From assembly GCA_900554985.1 (NCBI GenBank), contig USJQ01000016.1, forward strand, positions 1-11,419: a DNA stretch of 11,419 nucleotides, written 5' to 3'. Numbering within the stretch: the first letter of the stretch is position 1; each line of letters starts with the position of its first letter. Made by a program: the position numbers and the translations under genes. Positions 5,714 through 11,419 of the stretch are shown here, piece after piece. Origin of the DNA: an uncultured Collinsella sp. GTDB lineage: Bacteria > Actinomycetota > Coriobacteriia > Coriobacteriales > Coriobacteriaceae. The notes beneath the pieces were generated by a model that did not search any database, was not told where the DNA came from, and saw only the letters and a list, made by a program, of their open reading frames with translations.

Positions 5714-6499
5714 ATGGCAGATACCGCCATTACCGGCGTTGCGGCCGCCGCACAGACCAATGAGCCGCTCATCCGCGTCGAGGGCCTGCGCAAGAGCTTC
5801 GGCTCGCTCGAGGTGCTCAAGGGCATCGACCTGTCCGTTAACCCCGGCGAGGTCGTCACCATTATCGGCGCCTCGGGCTCGGGCAAGTCGACCTTCCTGC
5901 GCTGCCTCAACCTGCTCGAGACCCCGGACGCGGGCCACATCTGGTTCCACGGTCAGGACCTTACGGCCGAGCGCTGCAATATCAATAAGCTGCGCGAGGA
6001 CATCGGCATGGTGTTTCAGGGCTTTAACCTGTTCAACAACATGGACGTGCTCGACAACTGCACGCTCGCGCCCGTCACGCTCAAAAAGATGAGCAAGGCC
6101 GAGGCTGAAAAAATTGCGATGGAGCATCTGACGAGCGTGGGGCTCGAAAAGTTCGCGCACGCCGCTGTGGGTCGCCTGTCCGGTGGCCAAAAGCAGCGCG
6201 TGGCCATCGCCCGCTCCCTGTGCATGAATCCGCAGATCATGCTGTTCGACGAGCCGACTTCGGCACTCGACCCCGAGATCGTGGGAGAGGTGCTCGAGGT
6301 CATGCGCAAGCTCGCCGCCGACGGCATGACCATGGTCGTCGTTACGCACGAGATGGCCTTTGCCCGCACGGTGTCCGACCGTGTGGTCTTTATGGACAAG
6401 GGCGTGGTGCTCGAGGATGCCGCGCCGGCGGAGCTCTTTGGCAACCCCAAACACCAGCGTACCCGCGAGTTCCTCTCGCGTTATCTCGAGGACAAATAG
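5714..6499 (+). CDS. Polar amino acid ABC transporter ATP-binding protein (GlnQ/HisP type)
   Basis: This 261-residue protein powers the importer by ATP hydrolysis at the inner face of the membrane. All ABC motifs are intact: Walker A GASGSGKS (52-59), Q-loop Gln102 in VFQGFNLF, signature LSGGQ (155-159), Walker B IMLFDE (175-180) with Glu180, D-loop SALD, and His212 in VTHEM. The length and the [11 protein letters not shown] region are typical of polar amino acid import ATPases. The ATG at 5714 is chosen for GAGGAG at 5701-5706. An in-frame ATG at 5639 lies inside the permease gene and lacks such a site. An Ala-rich tail of about 15 residues precedes the domain. It is the third gene of the transporter operon. 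Confidence 0.95.
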   Translation: MADTAITGVAAAAQTNEPLIRVEGLRKSFGSLEVLKGIDLSVNPGEVVTIIGASGSGKSTFLRCLNLLETPDAGHIWFHGQDLTAERCNINKLREDIGMVFQGFNLFNNMDVLDNCTLAPVTLKKMSKAEAEKIAMEHLTSVGLEKFAHAAVGRLSGGQKQRVAIARSLCMNPQIMLFDEPTSALDPEIVGEVLEVMRKLAADGMTMVVVTHEMAFARTVSDRVVFMDKGVVLEDAAPAELFGNPKHQRTREFLSRYLEDK

Positions 6500-6522
6500 C
6501 CGACCGCAAACGCTTACGTGGC

Positions 6523-6547
6523 AGGGCCGCTCCGGTGGGGCGGCCCT
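6523..6547 (+). terminator. GC-rich hairpin between importer operon and peptidase gene
   Basis: AGGGCCGC (6523-6530) and GCGGCCCT (6540-6547) pair perfectly around a nine-base loop. No T-run follows, so it may be a weak terminator, an attenuator or an mRNA-stabilising stem that lowers peptidase expression relative to the importer. Confidence 0.45.
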
Positions 6548-6571
6548 CGTCATCACAATCGAAAGGATGTC

Positions 6572-7987
6572 ATGGCCGAGGTTTGGCGCTTCTTTGCGCA
6601 TGAGGATGATTTTGCCGGTATAGACGAGGCCGGCGCATGCGAGCGCCTGGGCCGCGTGCTGTCGTTTCCGACCATTTCGAGCATGGATACCGAGGCAGTG
6701 GACTGGCAGCCGTTCGACGACCTGCGCGCCTATATGCAGCAGGCCTGCCCGCACGTATTTGCGGCGGGCGAGGTCGAGCTTATTGACCATTCGCTGCTGG
6801 TGGCGCTTGCCGGCAGCGATCCAGCTCTTAAGCCCGTTATGCTCATGGGCCACATGGATGTGGTTCCCGTGGTGCCGGGTACCGAGGCCGACTGGACGCA
6901 CGCCCCCTTTAGCGGGTACGTGGACGACACCTACATCTGGGGCCGCGGCGCGATCGACATGAAGGACCAGGTCGCAGGCATTCTCGAGGCCGTCGAGTAT
7001 GCGCTGGCACACGGTTGGCAGCACGAGCGCACGCTGCTCCTGGCCTTTGGCCAGGACGAGGAGACTACGCAGTACGGCGCAGGCGCCATCGGCCGCGCGC
7101 TCGAGGAGCGCGGCATTGAGCTTGAGTACCTGATCGACGAGGGTGACTACCGCATCGTTCCAGCTGCCGAGTACGGCGCGGGCGAGGGCCGGCTTATGCA
7201 TGCCGACCTTGCCGAGAAGGGCTACGCCGATATTGTGCTCAAGACGAAGAGTGAGGGCGGGCATTCGTCCAACCCCTACGGCGGCACATCGCTCGAGGTG
7301 CTGAGCCGTGCCATCACCGCAATCTGCGATATCGAATGGCCGACGCGCGTCACGGACCTGCTTGCCGCACAGCTCGTCGAGCTGGGGCTTTACACGGCCG
7401 ACGAGATTGCCTCCAACAAGGACACCATCGTGCGCGAGTGCCTCGCCAGCAAGAAGCTCTATCCGCTGGTGACGACCACCTGCGCGCCCACGCAGATCGA
7501 GGGTGGCAGCACCGGCGCCAACGTAATGCCGCAGGATATGTGGGCCAACATTAACTTCCGCATGCTCGAGGGCACGAGCGTGGCCGACGTTGTGGCGCGC
7601 TGCCGCGAGGCGGTTGCCGCGGCGGGCCTTGCCGGACGTGTGGAGGTCGAACTTGGCCCCGGCAGCTCCGAGCCTTCGCCGTCCCCGCGCGTTGGTGGAC
7701 CGGGACTCGAGGCCGTTCGCGCCATCGCCGCCCGCTATTTCCGTGATCCAAAGGGGACGGAGGAAAACGGATCATTCGAGCCGTTGGCGATTGTCCCCTC
7801 GACCGTGATCGGCGCGACCGACGCTGCCAACTACCAGCGCATTTGCTCCGAGTGCATTCGCTTCTCGGCCTTTGTGGTCGACGATGACGAGTGCGACCGC
7901 GGCGTCCACGGCACCAACGAGCGCATCACCCGCCGCGCCTACCTCCAGGGCGTGCGCTTCCTCATCGCCCTGCTCCATACGCTCTAG
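6572..7987 (+). CDS. M20-family metallopeptidase (CPS1/PM20D1-like)
   Basis: The 471-residue product is a dinuclear zinc peptidase that should release amino acids from peptides or N-acyl amino acids. Motifs: LMGHMDVVPV with His94 (metal) and Asp96; WGRGAIDMKD with Asp129 (bridging metal ligand); AFGQDEET with Glu163 (general base) and Glu164 (metal); LIDEGD; and near the end VHGTNER with His446. HSSNPYGGTS marks the lid/dimerisation domain. It lacks a signal peptide, so it acts in the cytoplasm. The ATG at 6572 is used because GAAAGGA lies at 6561-6567; the in-frame ATG at 6518 has no such site and overlaps the hairpin. It lies 72 bp after the ATPase gene on the same strand and may be partly co-transcribed, linking uptake to hydrolysis. 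The substrate is not predictable. Confidence 0.92.
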   Translation: MAEVWRFFAHEDDFAGIDEAGACERLGRVLSFPTISSMDTEAVDWQPFDDLRAYMQQACPHVFAAGEVELIDHSLLVALAGSDPALKPVMLMGHMDVVPVVPGTEADWTHAPFSGYVDDTYIWGRGAIDMKDQVAGILEAVEYALAHGWQHERTLLLAFGQDEETTQYGAGAIGRALEERGIELEYLIDEGDYRIVPAAEYGAGEGRLMHADLAEKGYADIVLKTKSEGGHSSNPYGGTSLEVLSRAITAICDIEWPTRVTDLLAAQLVELGLYTADEIASNKDTIVRECLASKKLYPLVTTTCAPTQIEGGSTGANVMPQDMWANINFRMLEGTSVADVVARCREAVAAAGLAGRVEVELGPGSSEPSPSPRVGGPGLEAVRAIAARYFRDPKGTEENGSFEPLAIVPSTVIGATDAANYQRICSECIRFSAFVVDDDECDRGVHGTNERITRRAYLQGVRFLIALLHTL

Positions 7988-8002
7988 CCAAAAAGCAAGC
8001 CC

Positions 8003-8035
8003 TTGGTGCAATGGGGTCAGGTTTGTTTGCACCAA
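8003..8035. repeat. Inverted repeat downstream of the peptidase gene
   Basis: TTGGTGCAA (8003-8011) and TTGCACCAA (8027-8035) are perfect 9-bp arms around 15 bases. The repeat starts 15 bp after the peptidase stop. No T-run follows, so a classical terminator is unlikely; a processed 3' stem or a dispersed palindromic unit is more plausible. Confidence 0.55.
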
Positions 8036-8055
8036 TCATTCCGTGCGGGTTATAT

Positions 8056-8155
8056 GCAGGTTTGCCTGCGCACGCTATCATGTATGGGTTAGACCGCAAT
8101 TATGTACCCCATACGCGAAGGGATGCGCATGTATCTGAAGATCGACATGTTCTAG
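8056..8155 (+). promoter_or_regulatory. Structured leader region before prfA
   Basis: The 249 bp between the peptidase gene and prfA hold no convincing gene. There is a small stem, GCAGG TTTG CCTGC (8056-8069); a -10-like TATCAT (8076-8081) with no good -35; and GTATGGG (8082-8088) pairing with CCCATAC (8108-8114). A reading frame of ten codons (8123-8155, MRMYLKIDMF) with GAAGGG in front of its second ATG also lies here. These could form a leader controlling prfA, but nothing shows it directly. From 8156 to 8222 I see only GC-rich spacer. Confidence 0.3.
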
Positions 8156-8236
8156 CCGGGCTTACCCCCGCAGCGGCGCCCCGCGCCCCATCAACTCTGC
8201 CGATTTTCACCTTCACGCATATAAAGGAGTCCCGCC

Positions 8237-9304
8237 ATGCGCGACAAGCTCGAAAAGATCATCAAGGCCTACGAGGAGCTCGAGAAGAAGCTTTCCGACC
8301 CGGCCGTCGCCTCCGATATCAAGGAGTTCACGCGTCTCAACAAGGAGTACGCGCACCAGTCCGACCTCATTGCCGCCTCGCGCGAGTACATCGGCGCGCT
8401 CGATGACATCGAGGCTGCCAAGGAAATGCTGCACGATACCACCGATGCCGATGAGAAGGAGATGCTCCAGATGGACATCTCCGAAAACGAGGCCAAGCTT
8501 CCCCAGCTCGAGGAAGACATCAAGTACATGCTCATCCCGAGCGACCCCAACGACGACAAGAACACCATCGTCGAGATTCGCTCCGCCGCCGGTGGCGACG
8601 AGGCGGCCATCTTTGCCGGCGACCTGTACAAGATGTATCAGCGCTTTTGCGAGTCGCGTGGCTGGAAGACTACCGTGCTCGATTCCAGCCCCAGCGAGGC
8701 CGGCGGCTTCAAGTCCATTGAGTTCAAGGTCGAGGGCGACCGCGTCTACTCCGTTATGAAGTACGAGTCCGGCGTGCACCGTGTCCAGCGCGTCCCCAAG
8801 ACCGAGTCCCAGGGCCGCATCCAGACTTCAACGGCTACCGTCGCCGTGCTTCCCGAGGCCGAGGAAATCGACGTCCAGATCAACCAGTCCGACCTGCGCA
8901 TCGACACCTACTGCGCCTCCGGCCCTGGCGGTCAGTGCGTTAACACCACCTACTCCGCCGTGCGCATCACCCACCTGCCCACCAACACCGTGGTGCAGTC
9001 GCAGGAGCAGCGTTCCCAGATCCAGAACCGCGAGGTCTGCATGCAGATGCTGCGCGCCCGTCTGTACGAGATGGAACTCGAGAAGCAGCAGGCCGAGCTC
9101 GGTGCCGAGCGCCAGAGCCAGATCGGCCACGGCAACCGTTCCGAGAAGATCCGTACTTACAACCAGCCCCAGGACCGCGTGACCGATCACCGTATCGGCT
9201 TCAACTCCACCTACAACGGCGTCCTTCTGGGCGATCAGCTCGGTACCGTCATCGAGGCGCTCGCCGCCGCCGAGCGAGCCGAGAAGCTGGCACAAGCAGT
9301 TTAA
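8237..9304 (+). CDS. prfA: Peptide chain release factor 1
   Basis: RF1 (355 residues, normal length) reads UAA and UAG in the ribosomal A site and triggers release of the finished protein. The PxT tripeptide that defines RF1 is PKT at 187-189 (RF2 would have SPF), and the catalytic GGQ is at 231-233 within SGPGGQCVNTTYSAVRITH. The N-terminal helical domain and the PCRF region AAGGDEAAIFAGDLY are intact. The ATG at 8237 follows AAAGGAG at 8223-8229. The neighbour prmC encodes the enzyme that methylates the GGQ glutamine. One oddity: position 196, in QGRIQTS, is Gln where most RF1 proteins I know have His (His193 in Thermus numbering), a residue that contacts the stop codon. Identity is certain; the effect of this change is not. 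Confidence 0.97.
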   Translation: MRDKLEKIIKAYEELEKKLSDPAVASDIKEFTRLNKEYAHQSDLIAASREYIGALDDIEAAKEMLHDTTDADEKEMLQMDISENEAKLPQLEEDIKYMLIPSDPNDDKNTIVEIRSAAGGDEAAIFAGDLYKMYQRFCESRGWKTTVLDSSPSEAGGFKSIEFKVEGDRVYSVMKYESGVHRVQRVPKTESQGRIQTSTATVAVLPEAEEIDVQINQSDLRIDTYCASGPGGQCVNTTYSAVRITHLPTNTVVQSQEQRSQIQNREVCMQMLRARLYEMELEKQQAELGAERQSQIGHGNRSEKIRTYNQPQDRVTDHRIGFNSTYNGVLLGDQLGTVIEALAAAERAEKLAQAV

Positions 9305-9332
9305 GTTACGGCGTTTTACCAAACGCCGTAAC
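9305..9332 (+). terminator. Hairpin immediately after the prfA stop
   Basis: GTTACGGCGTTT (9305-9316) and AAACGCCGTAAC (9321-9332) are perfect 12-bp arms around a TACC loop, beginning on the base after the stop codon. No T-run follows. Together with the T-tailed hairpin 43 bp further on, it probably protects the mRNA 3' end or completes termination. Confidence 0.55.
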
Positions 9333-9335
9333 GGC

Positions 9336-9422
9336 TCGACGCTGCGCGCCGCCCAGAGCGACAATTTGTCATTCAAAAGGCAAGGCATGACCAGAAGGCC
9401 TATGCCCTGCCTTTTTCATGCC
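9336..9422. repeat. 87-bp intergenic repeat, copy 2
   Basis: This is the second copy of the repeat at 1932-2018, with four differences: two A/G changes near the left end and two T/C changes near the hairpin. As in copy 1, a gene-specific hairpin separates it from the stop codon. Here dyad symmetry extends beyond the repeat: CCAGAGCGACA (9353-9363) faces TGTTCGCTCTGG (9427-9438), so the full unit may be a larger imperfect palindrome of about 100 bp. Copy 1 lacks that outer right arm. Confidence 0.85.
9375..9416 (+). terminator. Rho-independent-type terminator in repeat copy 2
   Basis: AAAAGGCAAGGCAT (9375-9388) pairs with ATGCCCTGCCTTTT (9402-9415) with one mismatch, followed by a five-T run ending at 9416. 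It should end prfA transcription. The mismatch and a changed inner base make it slightly weaker than copy 1. Confidence 0.7.
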
Positions 9423-9581
9423 AACTTGTTCGCTCTGGACGTCGCTCGCTGACATTGCCAAAACATCGGCGTTTCCTTGGTTGTCAAATGATCCGTAGGG
9501 AGTCATTGGTGACATCGCCTTGATATTTTATTCAGTCGGCTGTGATGTCATTTGAGCTGCTTACCTGCTTAAGGCAATTGA

Positions 9582-9755
9582 CGGCATAAGTCCGCTATTG
9601 AAAATATTGCTCAGAATATCGTTCAAGAAGTCGCGGGGCGATTTTTGATGGGTCGTGCGTCAAGCGATGTGGCAAGTTCTTGGTTAGATATTGGTCAGTT
9701 TTGGGTCAACCTTGCCAAAAGCTTGACGGATGCAGATATGAACGTCGACGAATGA
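9582..9755 (+). pseudogene. Decayed 3' end of an unknown gene
   Basis: Between repeat copy 2 and prmC the DNA becomes AT-richer. One frame stays open from 9582 to the TGA at 9753-9755 and reads like real protein: AIENIAQNIVQEVAGRFLMG, then DVASSWLDIGQFWVNLAKSL and DADMNVDE. There is no start codon with a ribosome site. The only internal ATG (9648) would give 35 residues. Just upstream, another frame reads AAYLLKAIDGISP (from 9556), which would join naturally after a one-base shift. I infer a frameshifted, truncated remnant. I recognise no family. The rest of 9423-9819 shows no intact gene. Confidence 0.4.
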
Positions 9756-9819
9756 ACACCTCGGGCAGACTTCAAGCAAAATTCTGGGCTGATTCTCGAT
9801 AATCGCCTTCAATCGCCCC

Positions 9820-9846
9820 TTGCCAAGCGCTAGCCTCGCTTACAAT
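9820..9846 (+). promoter_or_regulatory. Probable promoter of prmC
   Basis: TTGCCA (9820-9825, four of six to consensus) and TACAAT (9841-9846, five of six) are separated by 15 bp, which is short but usable. The -10 ends 48 bp before the prmC ATG. It suggests prmC is transcribed independently of prfA here. Confidence 0.5.
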
Positions 9847-9894
9847 CTGCTCCGACATTCGCGCGCCGTCCGGCGCTTAAGAGGGGAGGACCCC

Positions 9895-11145
9895 ATGGCA
9901 AACGAGATTTGGACCATCAAGCGTTGTCTCGAGTGGACCAAGGAGTACCTGGCCGAGCGCGGCGAGGAGCACCCCCGTCTTTCTGCCGAGTGGCTGCTGT
10001 GCGCCGCCACGGGCCTGGCGCGCATTGACCTATATATGCGTATGGACGAGACGCTTAACGCGGCCCAGCTCGAGACCATGCATGCGGCCGTTGTCCGCCG
10101 CGCTAAGGGCGAGCCGCTGCAATACATCACGGGCAGCACGCAGTTTCGCATGATCGATGTCGCGTGCGCTCCCGGTGTGCTCATTCCGCGCCCCGAGACC
10201 GAGATGCTCGTCGAGGAAGTCCTCAATTATCTGGATGCCGAGGTACTGAGCCCCGAGGCCGCTGCCCGTCAGCGTGTTGAGCTGCCCTGGAACGATGAGG
10301 TCGAGGAGGCACGCAAGGCCGAGGCCGCGCTGGCAGACGAACGGGCGACCGCCGAGCGCCGTGCCGCTAACCTGACGGCTGCCGATGAGGCGGCGCTAGG
10401 CGGCGACGTACTGGGTAGCCGTGCCTATGCCGAGGAACTGGCCGTCCGCGAGGCCGAGGAAGCCGCCGCGCAGGCAGCAGAAGCCGAAGCCGCGGAAGCC
10501 GCTGAGTCCGAGCTCGACGAATACGGCATCGCCGTCGAGGGTGCCGGTCAGGAGACGGCTTCAGCTCAGGATGCCGCTGCGCCTGCCCCAGCCAAGCCCT
10601 GCACTGCCCGCGTTCTCGAGGTCGGCTGCGGCACGGGCTGCATCTCGCTCTCCCTTGCCTGGGAGCGCCGCGGCCACGTTACCTGTACCGCCACCGATAT
10701 CGAGCCGCGCGCCATCGACCTTGCTACCAAAAACCGCGATGCGCTTGGCCTCACGTCCGACGAGGTCGCCTTCAGCCTCACGAACCTGGTGAGCTCCATT
10801 CCCCGTGAAGAGTGGGGCACCTTTGACGTACTCGTCTCCAACCCGCCCTACATCCCCACCGATGTCATGCGCTCGCTGCCGCACGAGGTCAAGGACTTTG
10901 AGCCCGACCTGGCGCTCGAGGGCGGTGCCGACGGCCTGGACATCTTCCGCCGCCTGCTCAATGCGGCACCCTATATGCTGCGTGCCGGCGGCCTGTTTGC
11001 CTGCGAGCTCTACGAGGGCGCGCTCGACGCCGCGGCCGAGCTCTGTCGTCAAGCGGGTCTTTCGGACGTGCGCATCGTCCGCGACCTCACCGATCGTCCC
11101 CGCATCGTTCGAGCTATCGTCACCGAGCCCAAACAGCGCCAGTAA
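9895..11145 (+). CDS. prmC: Release factor glutamine methyltransferase with large Ala/Glu-rich insert
   Basis: PrmC uses S-adenosylmethionine to methylate the GGQ glutamine of RF1 and RF2. The N-terminal helical domain (about 1-85), the LIPRPETE loop (97-104), SAM motif LEVGCGTGCISLSLA (241-255), catalytic NPPY (316-319) and EPDLALEGGADGLDIFRR (336-353) are all present. The protein has 416 residues against the usual 275-295. The excess lies between residues about 117 and 236, exactly at the joint between the two domains. It is low-complexity, rich in Ala and Glu, and probably helical or disordered. The ATG at 9895 follows GGGGAGGA (9883-9890). An in-frame TTG at 9820 falls on the promoter and is rejected. 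Frame and codon bias continue through the insert, so it is not a frameshift artefact. Confidence 0.95.
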   Translation: MANEIWTIKRCLEWTKEYLAERGEEHPRLSAEWLLCAATGLARIDLYMRMDETLNAAQLETMHAAVVRRAKGEPLQYITGSTQFRMIDVACAPGVLIPRPETEMLVEEVLNYLDAEVLSPEAAARQRVELPWNDEVEEARKAEAALADERATAERRAANLTAADEAALGGDVLGSRAYAEELAVREAEEAAAQAAEAEAAEAAESELDEYGIAVEGAGQETASAQDAAAPAPAKPCTARVLEVGCGTGCISLSLAWERRGHVTCTATDIEPRAIDLATKNRDALGLTSDEVAFSLTNLVSSIPREEWGTFDVLVSNPPYIPTDVMRSLPHEVKDFEPDLALEGGADGLDIFRRLLNAAPYMLRAGGLFACELYEGALDAAAELCRQAGLSDVRIVRDLTDRPRIVRAIVTEPKQRQ

Positions 11146-11159
11146 TATTTATTAACTGG

Positions 11160-11189
11160 TTAGCGAAAATTATAAATTAGTTTATAATT
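11160..11189 (+). promoter_or_regulatory. Promoter and palindromic operator of the HicA toxin gene
   Basis: AATTATAAA (11168-11176) and TTTATAATT (11181-11189) are perfect 9-bp arms around TTAG. The right arm contains a consensus TATAAT (11183-11188). A weak TTAGCG stands 17 bp upstream (11160-11165). An AT-rich palindrome covering the -10 is the expected place for an antitoxin repressor such as HicB, so I infer autoregulation. Confidence 0.65.
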
Positions 11190-11213
11190 AGGACGGCCGA
11201 AAGAGGCCGACCC

Positions 11214-11399
11214 ATGCAACCTCCTGCCTTTCGGGAAATCATTGCCCTACTCAAGCACGATGGATTCGTGAAGGTCGCGCAAGTCGGTAGTCATGCTAAG
11301 TATGTTTCTGGTGACCGTGTTGTCACCGTGAGCGGCTCTGGTGGTGATCGACCAAAGAGGGGCACGTGGGCAAGTATTCGTCGCCAAGCTGGATGGTAG
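11214..11399 (+). CDS. hicA: HicA-type mRNA interferase toxin
   Basis: This 61-residue protein matches the HicA fold: a short N-terminal helix (FREIIALLKHDGF), the VGSHAKY motif with His27 as the probable catalytic residue, a strand with VVTVSGS, and the C-terminal GTWASIRRQAGW that corresponds to the family's GTL-x-IxRQAG. HicA toxins cleave mRNA and are neutralised by HicB. The ATG at 11214 follows AGAGG (11202-11206). That site sits in a small hairpin, CGGCC GAAAGA GGCCG (11194-11209), which may hold down toxin translation. Codon use is less GC-biased than in the neighbours, in keeping with horizontal acquisition. A second start with a good ribosome site follows 11 bases after the stop. 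Confidence 0.85.
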   Translation: MQPPAFREIIALLKHDGFVKVAQVGSHAKYVSGDRVVTVSGSGGDRPKRGTWASIRRQAGW

Positions 11400-11410
11400 T
11401 TGGAGGCAAA

Positions 11411-11419
11411 ATGAGGCAG
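11411..11419 (+). CDS. hicB: Start of a probable HicB antitoxin gene (cut by window end)
   Basis: Only ATGAGGCAG is visible, preceded by GGAGG at 11402-11406 at proper spacing and 11 bases after the hicA stop. The hicA-hicB gene order is usual for this toxin-antitoxin family. Identity rests on context alone; no HicB residues beyond the first three can be read. Confidence 0.5.

Noticed and set aside
3568..5940. A 790-codon open frame on the minus strand
   Set aside because: It lies opposite three clear importer genes, has His/Asp/Gly-rich composition typical of antisense GC-rich frames, and shows no protein motif.
5669..7264. A 531-codon open frame on the minus strand
   Set aside because: It is the antisense of the ATPase and M20 genes, with no ribosome site or family features.
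8123..8155. A ten-codon leader peptide before prfA
   Set aside because: It has a fair ribosome site, but there are no regulatory codons, no clear attenuator and no conservation evidence. It is kept only as a note in the leader-region entry.

Overview
The window is high-GC DNA from a Gram-positive bacterium, most likely a Coriobacteriia actinobacterium of the Collinsella type. I infer this from GC-rich codon use, strong GGAGG-type ribosome sites, the gene set, and the style of the release factor and epimerase proteins. No rRNA, tRNA or CRISPR array is visible.

Layout. (1) 129-995 encodes an unknown single-pass membrane protein. (2) 1075-1899 encodes a LacX-type aldose 1-epimerase homologue that seems to lack about 25 internal residues. 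(3) 1932-2018 is an 87-bp intergenic repeat with a terminator hairpin; a second copy lies at 9336-9422. (4) About 2030-3441 is an IS110-family insertion sequence on the minus strand. Its transposase CDS (2059-3192) is preceded by a folded leader that I read as a bridge RNA. (5) 3607-6499 is a three-gene polar amino acid ABC importer (Tat/lipoprotein binding protein, permease, ATPase). An M20 metallopeptidase follows at 6572-7987. (6) 8237-9304 is prfA (RF1). (7) 9305-9894 holds a hairpin, repeat copy 2, a small decayed coding remnant and a promoter. (8) 9895-11145 is prmC, the methyltransferase that modifies RF1/RF2, with an unusual insert of about 115-120 residues rich in Ala and Glu. (9) 11214-11399 is a HicA-type toxin behind an AT-rich palindromic promoter/operator; the first codons of a probable hicB end the window.

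The strongest discovery is the IS110 element. Its 5' leader folds into a 5' stem-loop and two stem/internal-loop/cap-hairpin units. The loops contain four short segments that match, in the expected strand sense, the left and right sides of the target and the two element ends (donor). Removing the element rebuilds one arm of a palindrome with 19-bp arms; the other arm survives at 3468-3486. The element therefore appears to be an RNA-guided recombinase aimed at a palindromic intergenic repeat, as IS621 is at REP sequences. The two ends would also build a -35/-10 promoter when joined in a circle.

Functionally, the importer and peptidase suggest amino acid and peptide use. prfA and prmC form the translation-termination pair, here separated by repeat-rich and decayed DNA.
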